From Staphylococcus sp. 17KM0847 (lineage in GTDB: Bacteria > Bacillota > Bacilli > Staphylococcales > Staphylococcaceae): a stretch of 64,000 nucleotides of DNA. The notes below the pieces were generated by a model, which was given only the letters and a program-made list of their open reading frames with translations, ran no database searches and was not told where the DNA came from. Positions 24,768-34,700 of the stretch are shown one piece after another. Positions within the stretch are counted from its first letter, which is position 1. The number at the start of each line of letters is the position of its first letter. Position numbers and translations under genes: made by a program. The stretch lies in NCBI RefSeq assembly GCF_013463155.1, contig NZ_CP040781.1, positions 682,001 through 746,000 of the forward strand, written 5' to 3'.

Positions 24768-24863
24768 AAACTAGCACTCCTTTATTCATTTTTATACTTT
24801 GTTGTACTGTTTTTTGAGCTATGCGGTCAAATATTACTTGTATTCGTCATATATTCATAGTAT

Positions 24864-24892
24864 TTGTTCACATTACTTTCACTTATTATAAT
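24864..24892 (+). promoter_or_regulatory. Weak promoter candidate before the 29-codon membrane ORF
   Basis: TATAAT occurs within TTATTATAATAACC about 45-50 bases before the miniprotein start. A poor -35 box, TTGTTC, lies about 17 bases upstream. Only the -10 is good. Confidence 0.35.
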
Positions 24893-24936
24893 AACCCGTT
24901 ACAATAAAGCTAAATCATAAGTGGAGGTTATATTGT

Positions 24937-25026
24937 ATGATTAGTATGCATTTGCTTATTCCAATCTTAGTTATGTTACTTATCATTGTTGTAGGCTGGT
25001 TATTTTTACGTTGGTACTTGAGATAG
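24937..25026 (+). CDS. Small single-span membrane protein, 29 residues
   Basis: ATG at 24937 and TAG at 25024 enclose a frame encoding MISMHLLIPILVMLLIIVVG then WLFLRWYLR. About 20 hydrophobic residues form a plausible single membrane helix and the C-terminal end carries two Arg plus aromatic residues. GTGGAGG lies at 24921-24927, ten bases before the ATG, a good ribosome site. It stands alone between the divergent VOC gene and the convergent rqcH. I do not recognise it. The ribosome site, hydrophobic pattern and upstream -10 box support translation, but its shortness leaves real doubt. Confidence 0.5.
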   Translation: MISMHLLIPILVMLLIIVVGWLFLRWYLR

Positions 25027-25060
25027 CCATAGTTAAAAGTCATGAAGTGATGACAGCTGA

Positions 25061-26761
25061 TTATGTTTCTGATTTCAGTGCTTGTATTTTGTCGTAATCA
25101 GGTGTAGCATAGCGTGTTTTTTGGTTGTCATATGTTACAAATCCGGGTTTGGCACCACTAGGTTTATGTACGTTTCGTATCTGTGTATAATCGACCGGAA
25201 TTTGTCCAGATTGTCCAGCTTTTGAGAAGTAAGCTGCAATCATAGCTGCTTCATCAATCGTCTGTTCGCTCGGTGTATCGTTTAATATTACAACGTGACT
25301 CCCTGGAAAATCTTTTGTATGAAACCAATAATGTGATTTTTGAGCACGTTTATTTGTTAAATAATCATTTTGTTTATTATTTTTACCTACAAGAATAGTG
25401 TCACCATCCGTAGAAAGATATGTTTGTAAACGGATTGTTGATGCTTTTTTCTTTTTATGTTGTTTACGTTGTTTAATATAACCTTGTTCTGCTAATTCTT
25501 CACGAATGTCATCGATATCATCTACACTAATATGAGACAGTTGTTGTTCAATATTTTCAAAGTAATGGATGTTCTCTTTGGTCAGCTGAATTTGGTGTTT
25601 GAGTTCGTGTTCTCGTGTTTTAAGGCGATTATATTGTTTATAGTAGTATTGTGCATTATCAGCAGGAGATTTTATTGGATTTAAAGGAATAGATATATTT
25701 TCTCCAGTATAATAGTTTACAGTGTTTAGCGTTTTATCTCCTTGTTTAAGTTGATAAATATTTGCTGTAATTAATTCACCATAAAGTTGTTGCACCTCTT
25801 TATCTTGAGTGCCTTGTTGCTCATCGACAAGTTTACTTAATTTATTGCGATACTTTTGTAAATGCTGCTGTACGAGCTTCACTAAGTCATTTGCGCGTTG
25901 TTTAACACGTTCACGTTCGCCACGCGCATCGTAAAAGCGATCGAGCAGCTCATGTAGTGAATCATATTGCACAACATCATCATAAAACTGATGGAGTCGC
26001 ATAAAATAAAAATCTTCTTTCCCAGTTTCATGGTTCTTGTGGAATAGAGGCGTTGTTTCTCCCAGTGTTTCCGCCATTACCTCATCGAATGCTTGAGGTA
26101 ACGTATGTTGTGTCATAAAATGTTGACGTGATGTGATTTCTTTTGTGATAAGTGGAGAAAAACCTTCAAAAGTTTGTAAAAGTTGACGGTCGATACGTCC
26201 AGCATTAAAATCTATAAACTGTAAAACATCTTTACCTTTAAAATGATAAGGATTGTGCTTGTTTTGTGCAGGAGGCGCTTCATATTGAAAGCCCGGCATT
26301 ACAGTACGATATTGATTCGTGTTAGGTGTGAGATGTTTAAATCCTTCAATAATTTTATAATCTTCATTGACAAGGATTAAGTTACTATGTTTGCCCATAA
26401 TTTCTAAAATAACTGTACGAAAAATAGTGTCACCAATTTCATCTTTACTTTCAACGTCAATTTCTACACGTCGATCGTTATGGATTTGTCGAATTGAGCG
26501 GATAACGCCACCTTCGAGGTGTTTACGGAAAACCCGTGCAAACATAGGAGGTTCAAATGGATTATTATATTTTTTCGTTGTGAGGTGAATACGTGCAAAG
26601 TTTGGATGAATCGACAGCAACAAATGATGGTTTTTGCGATGTTGTCGAACGACCATAATCACAGTATCATTTTCAGGTTGATTAATTTTATGAATACGTC
26701 CACCGACTATCGTTTGTAGTGTGCTCACCATTTTTTTAGTAAAGAGACCATCAAATGCCAT
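25061..26761 (-). CDS. rqcH: RqcH / NFACT-family (FbpA) ribosome quality control protein
   Basis: A 566-residue NEMF/Tae2/FbpA homologue. In Bacillus RqcH binds split 50S subunits with stuck peptidyl-tRNA and recruits tRNA-Ala to add alanine tails as degrons. The N-terminal NFACT-N domain begins MAFDGLFTKKMVSTLQTIVGGRIHKINQP and includes the conserved basic residues. A long coiled coil covers about 275-420, and the C-terminal NFACT-R domain has the TDGDTILVGKNNKQNDYLT and WFHTKDFPGSHVVI motifs. Older annotations call it fibronectin-binding protein; surface binding has been claimed for homologues but there is no signal peptide or anchor. Its likely partner YlmH is at 6448-7218. A TATAAT-like -10 lies at 26798-26803 on the minus strand. 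Confidence 0.92.
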   Translation of the reverse strand: MAFDGLFTKKMVSTLQTIVGGRIHKINQPENDTVIMVVRQHRKNHHLLLSIHPNFARIHLTTKKYNNPFEPPMFARVFRKHLEGGVIRSIRQIHNDRRVEIDVESKDEIGDTIFRTVILEIMGKHSNLILVNEDYKIIEGFKHLTPNTNQYRTVMPGFQYEAPPAQNKHNPYHFKGKDVLQFIDFNAGRIDRQLLQTFEGFSPLITKEITSRQHFMTQHTLPQAFDEVMAETLGETTPLFHKNHETGKEDFYFMRLHQFYDDVVQYDSLHELLDRFYDARGERERVKQRANDLVKLVQQHLQKYRNKLSKLVDEQQGTQDKEVQQLYGELITANIYQLKQGDKTLNTVNYYTGENISIPLNPIKSPADNAQYYYKQYNRLKTREHELKHQIQLTKENIHYFENIEQQLSHISVDDIDDIREELAEQGYIKQRKQHKKKKASTIRLQTYLSTDGDTILVGKNNKQNDYLTNKRAQKSHYWFHTKDFPGSHVVILNDTPSEQTIDEAAMIAAYFSKAGQSGQIPVDYTQIRNVHKPSGAKPGFVTYDNQKTRYATPDYDKIQALKSET

Positions 26762-27024
26762 AAATATCTGCCACCTTTAAAGTATTTTCATTTCACGATT
26801 ATATCATATTCTATACGTATTCACGTGTTGTAGCGTCATACTTGTATAAAATAAATCCATTTTGAACAGAGTGGAATAAGTTGCATATTGAGGGATGATC
26901 AAAGTTTTACAGATGTTAAAGTTATCTCTTGTACTTTACGATCTATTTTGAAAAGCGGGATGTGATGTAATACTCGCTCTATACAAGTGAAATCAAACTA
27001 TGGTAAGATATGTAAATAACATAG

Positions 27025-27674
<650 letters not shown>

Positions 27675-27675
<1 letters not shown>

Positions 27676-27884
27676 TGTTATATCCACCGTTACATCAATT
27701 ACAAGATAAAATTAATTCCAAATATTTAATTGCGACAACAGCAGCAAAACGTGCAAGAGAAATTCAAGCCAATCCAGATGCACTATTGTTAGACGGCTAC
27801 ACGAGTGAAAAAACAGTAGGCCGTGCACTTGAAGAGATTGCTGCAAGTAAAGTCGTACCTAACGTAGACCTTAAAAACTACTAA
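27675..27884 (+). CDS. rpoZ: RNA polymerase omega subunit
   Basis: A 69-residue small subunit that helps assemble the beta' subunit and affects sigma use. Typical features are the N-terminal MLYPPLHQLQDKINSKYLIA, the KRAREIQ helix and VGRALEEIAASKV. Coupled to gmk through TAATG. Followed by a terminator. Confidence 0.94.
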
Positions 27885-27935
27885 AATAAGACATGGAAAT
27901 GGGACCCTCCATTAAGAGGCGATATGTATAACAAA

Positions 27936-27968
27936 AGCTATCAAAATCATTTTGGTGGCTTTTTTATT
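27936..27968 (+). terminator. Terminator after rpoZ
   Basis: AGCTATCAAAA (27936-27946) pairs with TTTTGGTGGCT (27950-27960), using G-U pairs in the lower stem, followed by TTTTTATTATAT. The remaining gap to coaBC is about 95 bases. Confidence 0.75.
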
Positions 27969-28063
27969 ATATATTTTTTAATAATTATGGATTGATGGGA
28001 GGTGTCTCCCTTTATGAAATATATTATAATGCACATAAGAGTGAATAAATCAGGAGTGAAATT

Positions 28064-29275
28064 ATGAAAAATATTTTATTAGCAGTAACAGGCGGTATTG
28101 CGGCATATAAAGCGATTGATTTAACGAGTAAACTTACACAGTCAGGCTATAATGTGCGTGTGATGTTAACAGCTCACGCACAAAAGTTTGTAACACCATT
28201 ATCTTTTCAAGCTATTAGCCGTCAAGCTGTTTATACAGATATATTTGTTGAAGAAAATCCATCCGAAATTCAACATATCGCATTGGGGGATTGGGCAGAC
28301 GCGGTAGTTATTGCACCTGCAACAGCAAATATTATTGCTAAATTAAGTCATGGTATGGCAGATGATATGGTGACGACAACACTCCTTGCTACCGAAAAAC
28401 CTAAATTTCTTGCACCTGCTATGAATGTACATATGTATGAGAACCCAAGAGTACAAGCAAATATGAAAATACTAGAACAAGATGGTTATCATTTTATTGA
28501 GCCGGGTGAAGGGTTCCTTGCTTGTGGTTATATCGCCAAGGGACGTATGGCAGAACCACTAGAAATTCAAGCTGTTTTAGAGCGTGAAACAACTGATAAA
28601 AAGAGTCAAAATAAGCATTTAGCATCTTATTTTAAAGGACAACGCGTACTTATTACTGCAGGTCCAACGGTAGAAGTCATTGACCCCGTACGTTATGTAT
28701 CCAATCGTGCTTCAGGTAAAATGGGATATGCATTAGCCCACGCACTTGTAGATTTGGGGGCAGAAGTAACACTTATTTCAGGACCGACACATTTGACACC
28801 ACCAGACGATGTAATATTTGTACCTGTAACTAGTGCTGAAGAGATGTTTCAAGCTGTGATCAAACGTTATGAAAGTCAGGACATTGTATTTAAAACGGCT
28901 GCAGTCTCTGATTATACGCCTGTAAACAAGTTAGAAAATAAAATGAAAAAGCAAGAAGGTGCTTTATATATCGAGTTTGAGCGCACAAAAGATATCCTAA
29001 AATACTTAGGGGCACATAAGCAACATCAAAAATTAGTAGGATTTGCTGCTGAAACACAAGATGTCGAATATTATGCACAACAAAAACTGACACGTAAAAA
29101 TGCAGATGTTGTAATCGCAAATAATGTAGGAGATCGTTCTATCGGATTTAATTCTGATGATAATGAAGTGACATTGTATTTTAAAGATGGTTTTAAAGTG
29201 CCTATTGCTAAAGTATCTAAAGCGGAGTTAGCTTATAAAATCTTAACAGCATTAGAAAGTAGATGGCGTATATGA
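28064..29275 (+). CDS. coaBC: Bifunctional phosphopantothenoylcysteine decarboxylase / phosphopantothenate-cysteine ligase
   Basis: A 403-residue fusion catalysing two steps of coenzyme A synthesis. The N-terminal flavin-dependent decarboxylase (CoaC, about 1-185) has VTGGIAAYKAIDL, active-site H71, the PAMNVHMYENP loop and the flap with the catalytic Cys in FLACGYIAKGRMAEP. The C-terminal ligase (CoaB, about 192-400) has the NRASGKMGYALAHAL nucleotide site and a conserved Lys in ENKMKKQ. It overlaps priA, whose ATG shares bases with its stop. Confidence 0.96.
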   Translation: MKNILLAVTGGIAAYKAIDLTSKLTQSGYNVRVMLTAHAQKFVTPLSFQAISRQAVYTDIFVEENPSEIQHIALGDWADAVVIAPATANIIAKLSHGMADDMVTTTLLATEKPKFLAPAMNVHMYENPRVQANMKILEQDGYHFIEPGEGFLACGYIAKGRMAEPLEIQAVLERETTDKKSQNKHLASYFKGQRVLITAGPTVEVIDPVRYVSNRASGKMGYALAHALVDLGAEVTLISGPTHLTPPDDVIFVPVTSAEEMFQAVIKRYESQDIVFKTAAVSDYTPVNKLENKMKKQEGALYIEFERTKDILKYLGAHKQHQKLVGFAAETQDVEYYAQQKLTRKNADVVIANNVGDRSIGFNSDDNEVTLYFKDGFKVPIAKVSKAELAYKILTALESRWRI

Positions 29276-31680
29276 TTGCGCAAGTGATTGTAGATATAGC
29301 CGCAAAAAGCGTAGATAAAACATTTGATTATCTTGTACCAGAAGATTTAACAAATGTCGTAAAACCGGGTGTTCGTGTGATCGTCCCTTTTGGGTCTCGT
29401 AAAATTCAAGGCTATGTCATGAACCTCGTACCTGATAGAGATTCAGATATTGAAATATCAAGACTCAAACCGATTTATGAAGTTAAAGATATTCAGCCTG
29501 AATTGACAGAAGAACTTGTGGAATTAAGTGAATGGTATAGTCGTTATTTCATTGCTAAACGTATTTCAATATTAGAAGCAATGTTACCCAGCGCCCTCAA
29601 AGCAAAATATACGAAAGCATTTCAACTTATTGATAAAACATTATTGCCAGAAGCGTTGCTAGCACGCTTTAATCAAGAAGGGATCTATAAATATAAAGAA
29701 GCACAAACCCATGAAGATGTGAGCACGTTATTAAAGTATATGAAACAAAAAGCGGTTAAAGAAATTACTATTTTATCGCAACACACATCTAAGAAAAAAC
29801 AACGTGCTGTAAGAATCATTAAGACGCATGCCAGTGATGAAGTTTTAGAGGCGCTAGAAAAACGACCGAAACAATATGAGGTTTATGCGTTTTTACTAGA
29901 TGAGCAACATCGTGATGTATTGTTACGAGAACTTCATAATATGAATTTTTCCACTTCTGCTATTAATACATTAGTGCGACATGGATTTATTGAAAAATAT
30001 GATGTCATTGTAGAACGTGATCCGTATGAAGGACGCATATTTGAACAGGAACCGAAACGTCAATTGACAACAGAACAACAAATAGCATTTGATAAGATGA
30101 AAGAAGCTGTTGATGATTCGCGAGATCAAACGTTTCTATTACATGGTGTTACGGGATCAGGAAAAACAGAAGTGTATTTACAAATTATCGAAGAAGTGTT
30201 AAATCATCAAAGAGAGGCAATGATGCTCGTACCAGAAATTGCATTAACACCTCAAATGGTCAATCGTTTTAAGCGACGTTTTGGTGATGAAGTTGCAGTA
30301 TTACACTCAGGTTTATCACATGGGGAGCGTTATGATGAGTGGCAGAAAATACGAGATGGTCGTGCCAAAGTAAGTGTAGGTGCACGTTCTAGTATATTTG
30401 CACCTTTTAAAAAATTGGGCATCATTATTATTGATGAAGAACACGAAGCAACGTATAAACAAGAAGACTATCCGCGCTATCATGCCAGAGACATTGCAGC
30501 ATGGCGTTGTCAATACCATCATTGTCCACTTGTGTTGGGGAGTGCAACACCTAGTTTAGAAAGTTATGCGAGAGCAACAAAAAAAGTATATCAGCTATTG
30601 TCAATGCCAACACGTGTAAATCAGCAGCCTTTACCAGATATTATCATTCGAGATATGCGAGAAGAGCTAGCCAATGGTAATCGCTCTATTTTTTCTAATG
30701 ATTTAGCCAAGGCAATAGAAGAGAGATTAGAAAAAAAGGAACAAGTGGTATTATTTTTAAATCGTCGTGGCTATGCATCATTTATGTTGTGTCGAGATTG
30801 TGGTCATGTACCACAATGTCCAAATTGTGATATTTCTATGACTTATCATAAAACATCCGATGAACTTAAATGTCATTATTGCGGTCATCATGAGCCTGTA
30901 CCATTTAAATGTCCAAACTGTGAAAGTGAACATATTCGTCAAATGGGAACAGGTACACAGCGTGTAGAAGAATTAATACAAGAACGTTTTCCATCTGCCC
31001 GTATTATTCGTATGGATGTAGATACAACGAGTAAAAAAGGAAGCCATGAACAATTGCTAAAAGCATTCGGTGAGGGGCAAGGAGATATTCTATTAGGCAC
31101 ACAAATGATTGCGAAAGGACTTGATTTTCCTAATATTACATTAGTAGGCGTCTTAAATGCGGATACAATGTTAAACTTACCGGACTTTCGTTCAAGTGAG
31201 CGAACATATCAATTGTTAACACAAGTTGCAGGGAGAGCCGGTAGACACCAGAAAAAAGGTGACGTTATTATTCAAACATATAATCCAGATCATTATGCGA
31301 TACAAGATGTTCAAGCGAATGATTATTTAGCATTTTATGAAAAAGAAATGAAGTTTAGACAAATCGGTAAATATCCACCATATTATTATTTAATTAATTT
31401 TACAATTTCACATGAAAATATGAAAAAAGTATTACAAGCAGCAACGCATATTCATCAAATTTTATTGCAACATTTAACAGGTAAAGCATTCGTTTTAGGT
31501 CCAGCGCCTGCTGCATTAACGCGAATCAATAATGCATTTCGCTTTCAAATATTAGTGAAATATAAAAGTGAACCATCATTAGCACATGCATTGCGATATT
31601 TAGATGACTACTATCATGAACAATATGAGCAAGATCATCTCGTCTTACGTATTGATATAGGACCTTATATGCTAATGTAA
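29272..31680 (+). CDS. priA: Primosomal protein N' (replication restart helicase PriA)
   Basis: An 802-residue SF2 helicase that reloads the replisome at stalled forks. The N-terminal 3'-DNA-binding domain starts MIAQVIVDIAAKSVDKTFDY. Walker A GVTGSGKT is near 293-300 and the DEEH box near 388. Eight cysteines form two zinc sites across about 506-550 (CRDCGHVPQCPNC, CHYCGHH, CPNCES). I chose the ATG at 29272, which overlaps the coaBC TGA in an ATGA junction; another in-frame ATG three codons earlier is possible. Confidence 0.96.
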   Translation: MIAQVIVDIAAKSVDKTFDYLVPEDLTNVVKPGVRVIVPFGSRKIQGYVMNLVPDRDSDIEISRLKPIYEVKDIQPELTEELVELSEWYSRYFIAKRISILEAMLPSALKAKYTKAFQLIDKTLLPEALLARFNQEGIYKYKEAQTHEDVSTLLKYMKQKAVKEITILSQHTSKKKQRAVRIIKTHASDEVLEALEKRPKQYEVYAFLLDEQHRDVLLRELHNMNFSTSAINTLVRHGFIEKYDVIVERDPYEGRIFEQEPKRQLTTEQQIAFDKMKEAVDDSRDQTFLLHGVTGSGKTEVYLQIIEEVLNHQREAMMLVPEIALTPQMVNRFKRRFGDEVAVLHSGLSHGERYDEWQKIRDGRAKVSVGARSSIFAPFKKLGIIIIDEEHEATYKQEDYPRYHARDIAAWRCQYHHCPLVLGSATPSLESYARATKKVYQLLSMPTRVNQQPLPDIIIRDMREELANGNRSIFSNDLAKAIEERLEKKEQVVLFLNRRGYASFMLCRDCGHVPQCPNCDISMTYHKTSDELKCHYCGHHEPVPFKCPNCESEHIRQMGTGTQRVEELIQERFPSARIIRMDVDTTSKKGSHEQLLKAFGEGQGDILLGTQMIAKGLDFPNITLVGVLNADTMLNLPDFRSSERTYQLLTQVAGRAGRHQKKGDVIIQTYNPDHYAIQDVQANDYLAFYEKEMKFRQIGKYPPYYYLINFTISHENMKKVLQAATHIHQILLQHLTGKAFVLGPAPAALTRINNAFRFQILVKYKSEPSLAHALRYLDDYYHEQYEQDHLVLRIDIGPYMLM

Positions 31681-31690
31681 CAAATAAGAG

Positions 31691-31735
31691 AAACCCCAGT
31701 GCCGTACAAAATGTACAGCTTCTGGGGTTTTTATA
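31691..31735. terminator. Terminator between convergent priA and the Sdr-like gene
   Basis: AACCCCAG (31692-31699) pairs with CTGGGGTT (31722-31729), with an inner GTAC/GTAC stem, followed by a T-rich run. It clearly serves priA. On the minus strand the run after the stem is TTTCTCTT, so it may also slow read-through from the adhesin gene. Confidence 0.85.
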
Positions 31736-31770
31736 TACACAAGAAAGGCATATCCTCTTTTTATAACAGA

Positions 31771-34700
31771 TTATTCTTGTTCATGTCTTTTCTTTTTACG
31801 CCCAAAGAGAATCAATGAACCAAGACCAGCAAATAATGTACCGAATAAGGTTGGATTTGTTGAACTTTGACCTGTATTTGGCAATCCTAAGCTATCAGAG
31901 TCCGAATTGCTGTCCGAATCACTGTCGGAATCCGAGTCGCTATCCGAATCAGAGTCACTATCTGAGTCAGAATCGCTGTCGGAATCTGAGTCGCTATCCG
32001 AATCCGAGTCACTATCTGAGTCAGAATCGCTGTCGGAATCCGAGTCGCTATCCGAGTCAGAGTCGCTGTCGGAGTCAGAATCACTGTCAGAGTCCGAATC
32101 GCTATCAGAGTCCGAATCGCTATCGGAGTCAGAGTCACTGTCAGAATCTGAGTCACTGTCGGAATCCGAATCGCTGTCCGAGTCGGAGTCACTATCAGAA
32201 TCCGAGTCGCTGTCGGAGTCAGAGTCACTGTCAGAATCTGAGTCACTGTCGGAATCACTGTCAGAATCCGAGTCGCTATCCGAGTCAGAGTCGCTGTCGG
32301 AGTCAGAATCACTGTCCGAGTCAGAATCGCTGTCGGAATCTGAGTCGCTATCCGAATCCGAGTCACTATCTGAGTCAGAATCGCTGTCGGAATCCGAATC
32401 GCTGTCCGAGTCGGAGTCGCTATCCGAGTCAGAATCGCTGTCGGCATCTGAGTCACTGTCGGAATCGCTGTCCGAGTCGGAGTCACTGTCGGAATCTGAG
32501 TCACTGTCTGAATCCGAATCGCTGTCCGAGTCGGAGTCGCTATCAGAATCCGAGTCGCTGTCGGAGTCAGAGTCGCTGTCCGAGTCACTGTCTGAATCAG
32601 AATCGCTATCCGAGTCAGAATCGCTGTCGGAGTCAGAGTCGCTGTCCGAGTCACTGTCGGAATCCGAATCGCTATCCGAGTCAGAATCACTGTCTGAATC
32701 CGAGTCACTATCGGAATCAGAATCGCTGTCCGAGTCGGAGTCGCTATCAGAATCCGAATCGCTATCCGAGTCAGAGTCACTGTCTGAATCAGAGTCACTG
32801 TCGGAATCACTGTCGGCATCTGAGTCGCTATCAGAGTCGGAGTCGCTGTCTGAATCCGAGTCACTGTCGGAATCCGAGTCGCTATCAGAATCCGAGTCAC
32901 TATCTGAGTCAGAATCGCTGTCCGAGTCGGAGTCACTATCAGAATCCGAGTCGCTGTCGGAGTCAGAATCACTGTCAGAGTCCGAATCGCTATCAGAGTC
33001 GGAGTCGCTATCGGAGTCAGAGTCACTGTCAGAATCTGAGTCACTGTCGGAATCACTGTCAGAATCCGAGTCGCTATCCGAGTCAGAGTCGCTGTCGGAG
33101 TCAGAATCACTGTCAGAGTCCGAATCGCTATCAGAGTCCGAATCGCTATCGGAGTCAGAGTCACTGTCAGAATCTGAGTCACTGTCAGAATCTGAGTCAC
33201 TGTCGGAATCAGAATCGCTGTCCGAGTCGGAGTCACTATCAGAATCCGAGTCGCTGTCGGAGTCAGAGTCACTGTCAGAATCCGAGTCGCTATCCGAGTC
33301 AGAGTCGCTATCCGAATCCGAGTCACTATCTGAGTCAGAATCGCTGTCAGAATCCGAGTCACTGTCAGAGTCCGAATCACTGTCCGAATCCGAGTCACTG
33401 TCCGAATCCGAATCGCTGTCAGAGTCGGAGTCGCTATCAGAATCCGAGTCGCTGTCGGAGTCAGAGTTGCTGTCCGAGTCACTGTCGGAATCAGAATCGC
33501 TATCCGAGTCAGAATCACTGTCCGAATCCGAGTCACTATCGGAATCAGAATCGCTGTCAGAGTCGGAGTCGCTATCCGAGTCGGAGTCGCTGTCAGAATC
33601 CGAGTCACTGTCAGAATCCGAGTCGCTGTCTGAATCTGCGTCGCTGTCAGAATCCGAGTCGCTGTCAGAATCCGAGTCGCTATCAGAATCCGAGTCACTA
33701 TCTGAGTCAGAATCGCTGTCGGAATCTGAGTCACTGTCTGAATCCGAGTCGCTATCCGAGTCACTGTCTGAATCAGAATCACTGTCTGAATCAGAATCAC
33801 TGTCAGAATCCGAGTCACTGTCTGAATCCGAGTCGCTATCGGAGTCAGAGTCACTATCAGAGTCCGAATCGCTGTCGGAATCTGAGTCACTGTCTGAATC
33901 AGAATCGCTGTCAGAGTCCGAATCGCTATCCGAGTCGGAGTCACTATCCGAGTCGGAATCAGAATCACTGTCAGAATCAGAATCGCTGTCAGAGTCAGAA
34001 TCACTATCTGAGTCAGAGTCGCTGTCGGAATCAGAATCAGAGTCGCTATCAGAATCCGAGTCACTATCTGAGTCAGAATCGCTGTCAGAGTCGGAGTCAC
34101 TATCAGAATCCGAGTCGCTGTCCGAGTCAGAGTCACTGTCGGAATCACTGTCCGAATCAGAGTCGCTATCCGAATCAGAGTCGCTATCCGAATCCGAGTC
34201 ACTATCCGAATCCGAGTCACTATCAGAGTCAGAATCGCTGTCAGAATCAGAGTCACTGTCAGAGTCCGAATCACTGTCAGAATCAGAGTCACTGTCTGAA
34301 TCCGAATCGCTGTCAGAGTCGGAGTCGCTATCAGAATCCGAGTCGCTGTCGGAGTCAGAGTCGCTGTCCGAGTCACTGTCGGAATCAGAATCGCTATCCG
34401 AGTCGCTATCAGAATCAGAGTCACTATCGGAATCAGAATCGCTGTCAGAGTCGGAGTCGCTATCCGAGTCGGAGTCGCTGTCTGAATCCGAGTCACTGTC
34501 AGAATCCGAGTCGCTGTCTGAATCTGCGTCGCTGTCAGAATCAGAGTCGCTGTCAGAATCAGAGTCGCTATCAGAATCCGAGTCACTATCTGAGTCGGAG
34601 TCGCTATCCGAGTCAGAGTCACTGTCTGAATCCGAATCGCTGTCCGAGTCCGAATCGCTATCCGAGTCGGAGTCGCTATCCGAGTCACTGTCTGAATCAG

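Noticed and set aside
25061-26761. Reading rqcH as a surface fibronectin-binding adhesin
   Set aside because: No signal peptide, membrane span or sorting signal; domain order is that of the cytoplasmic NFACT/RqcH family.
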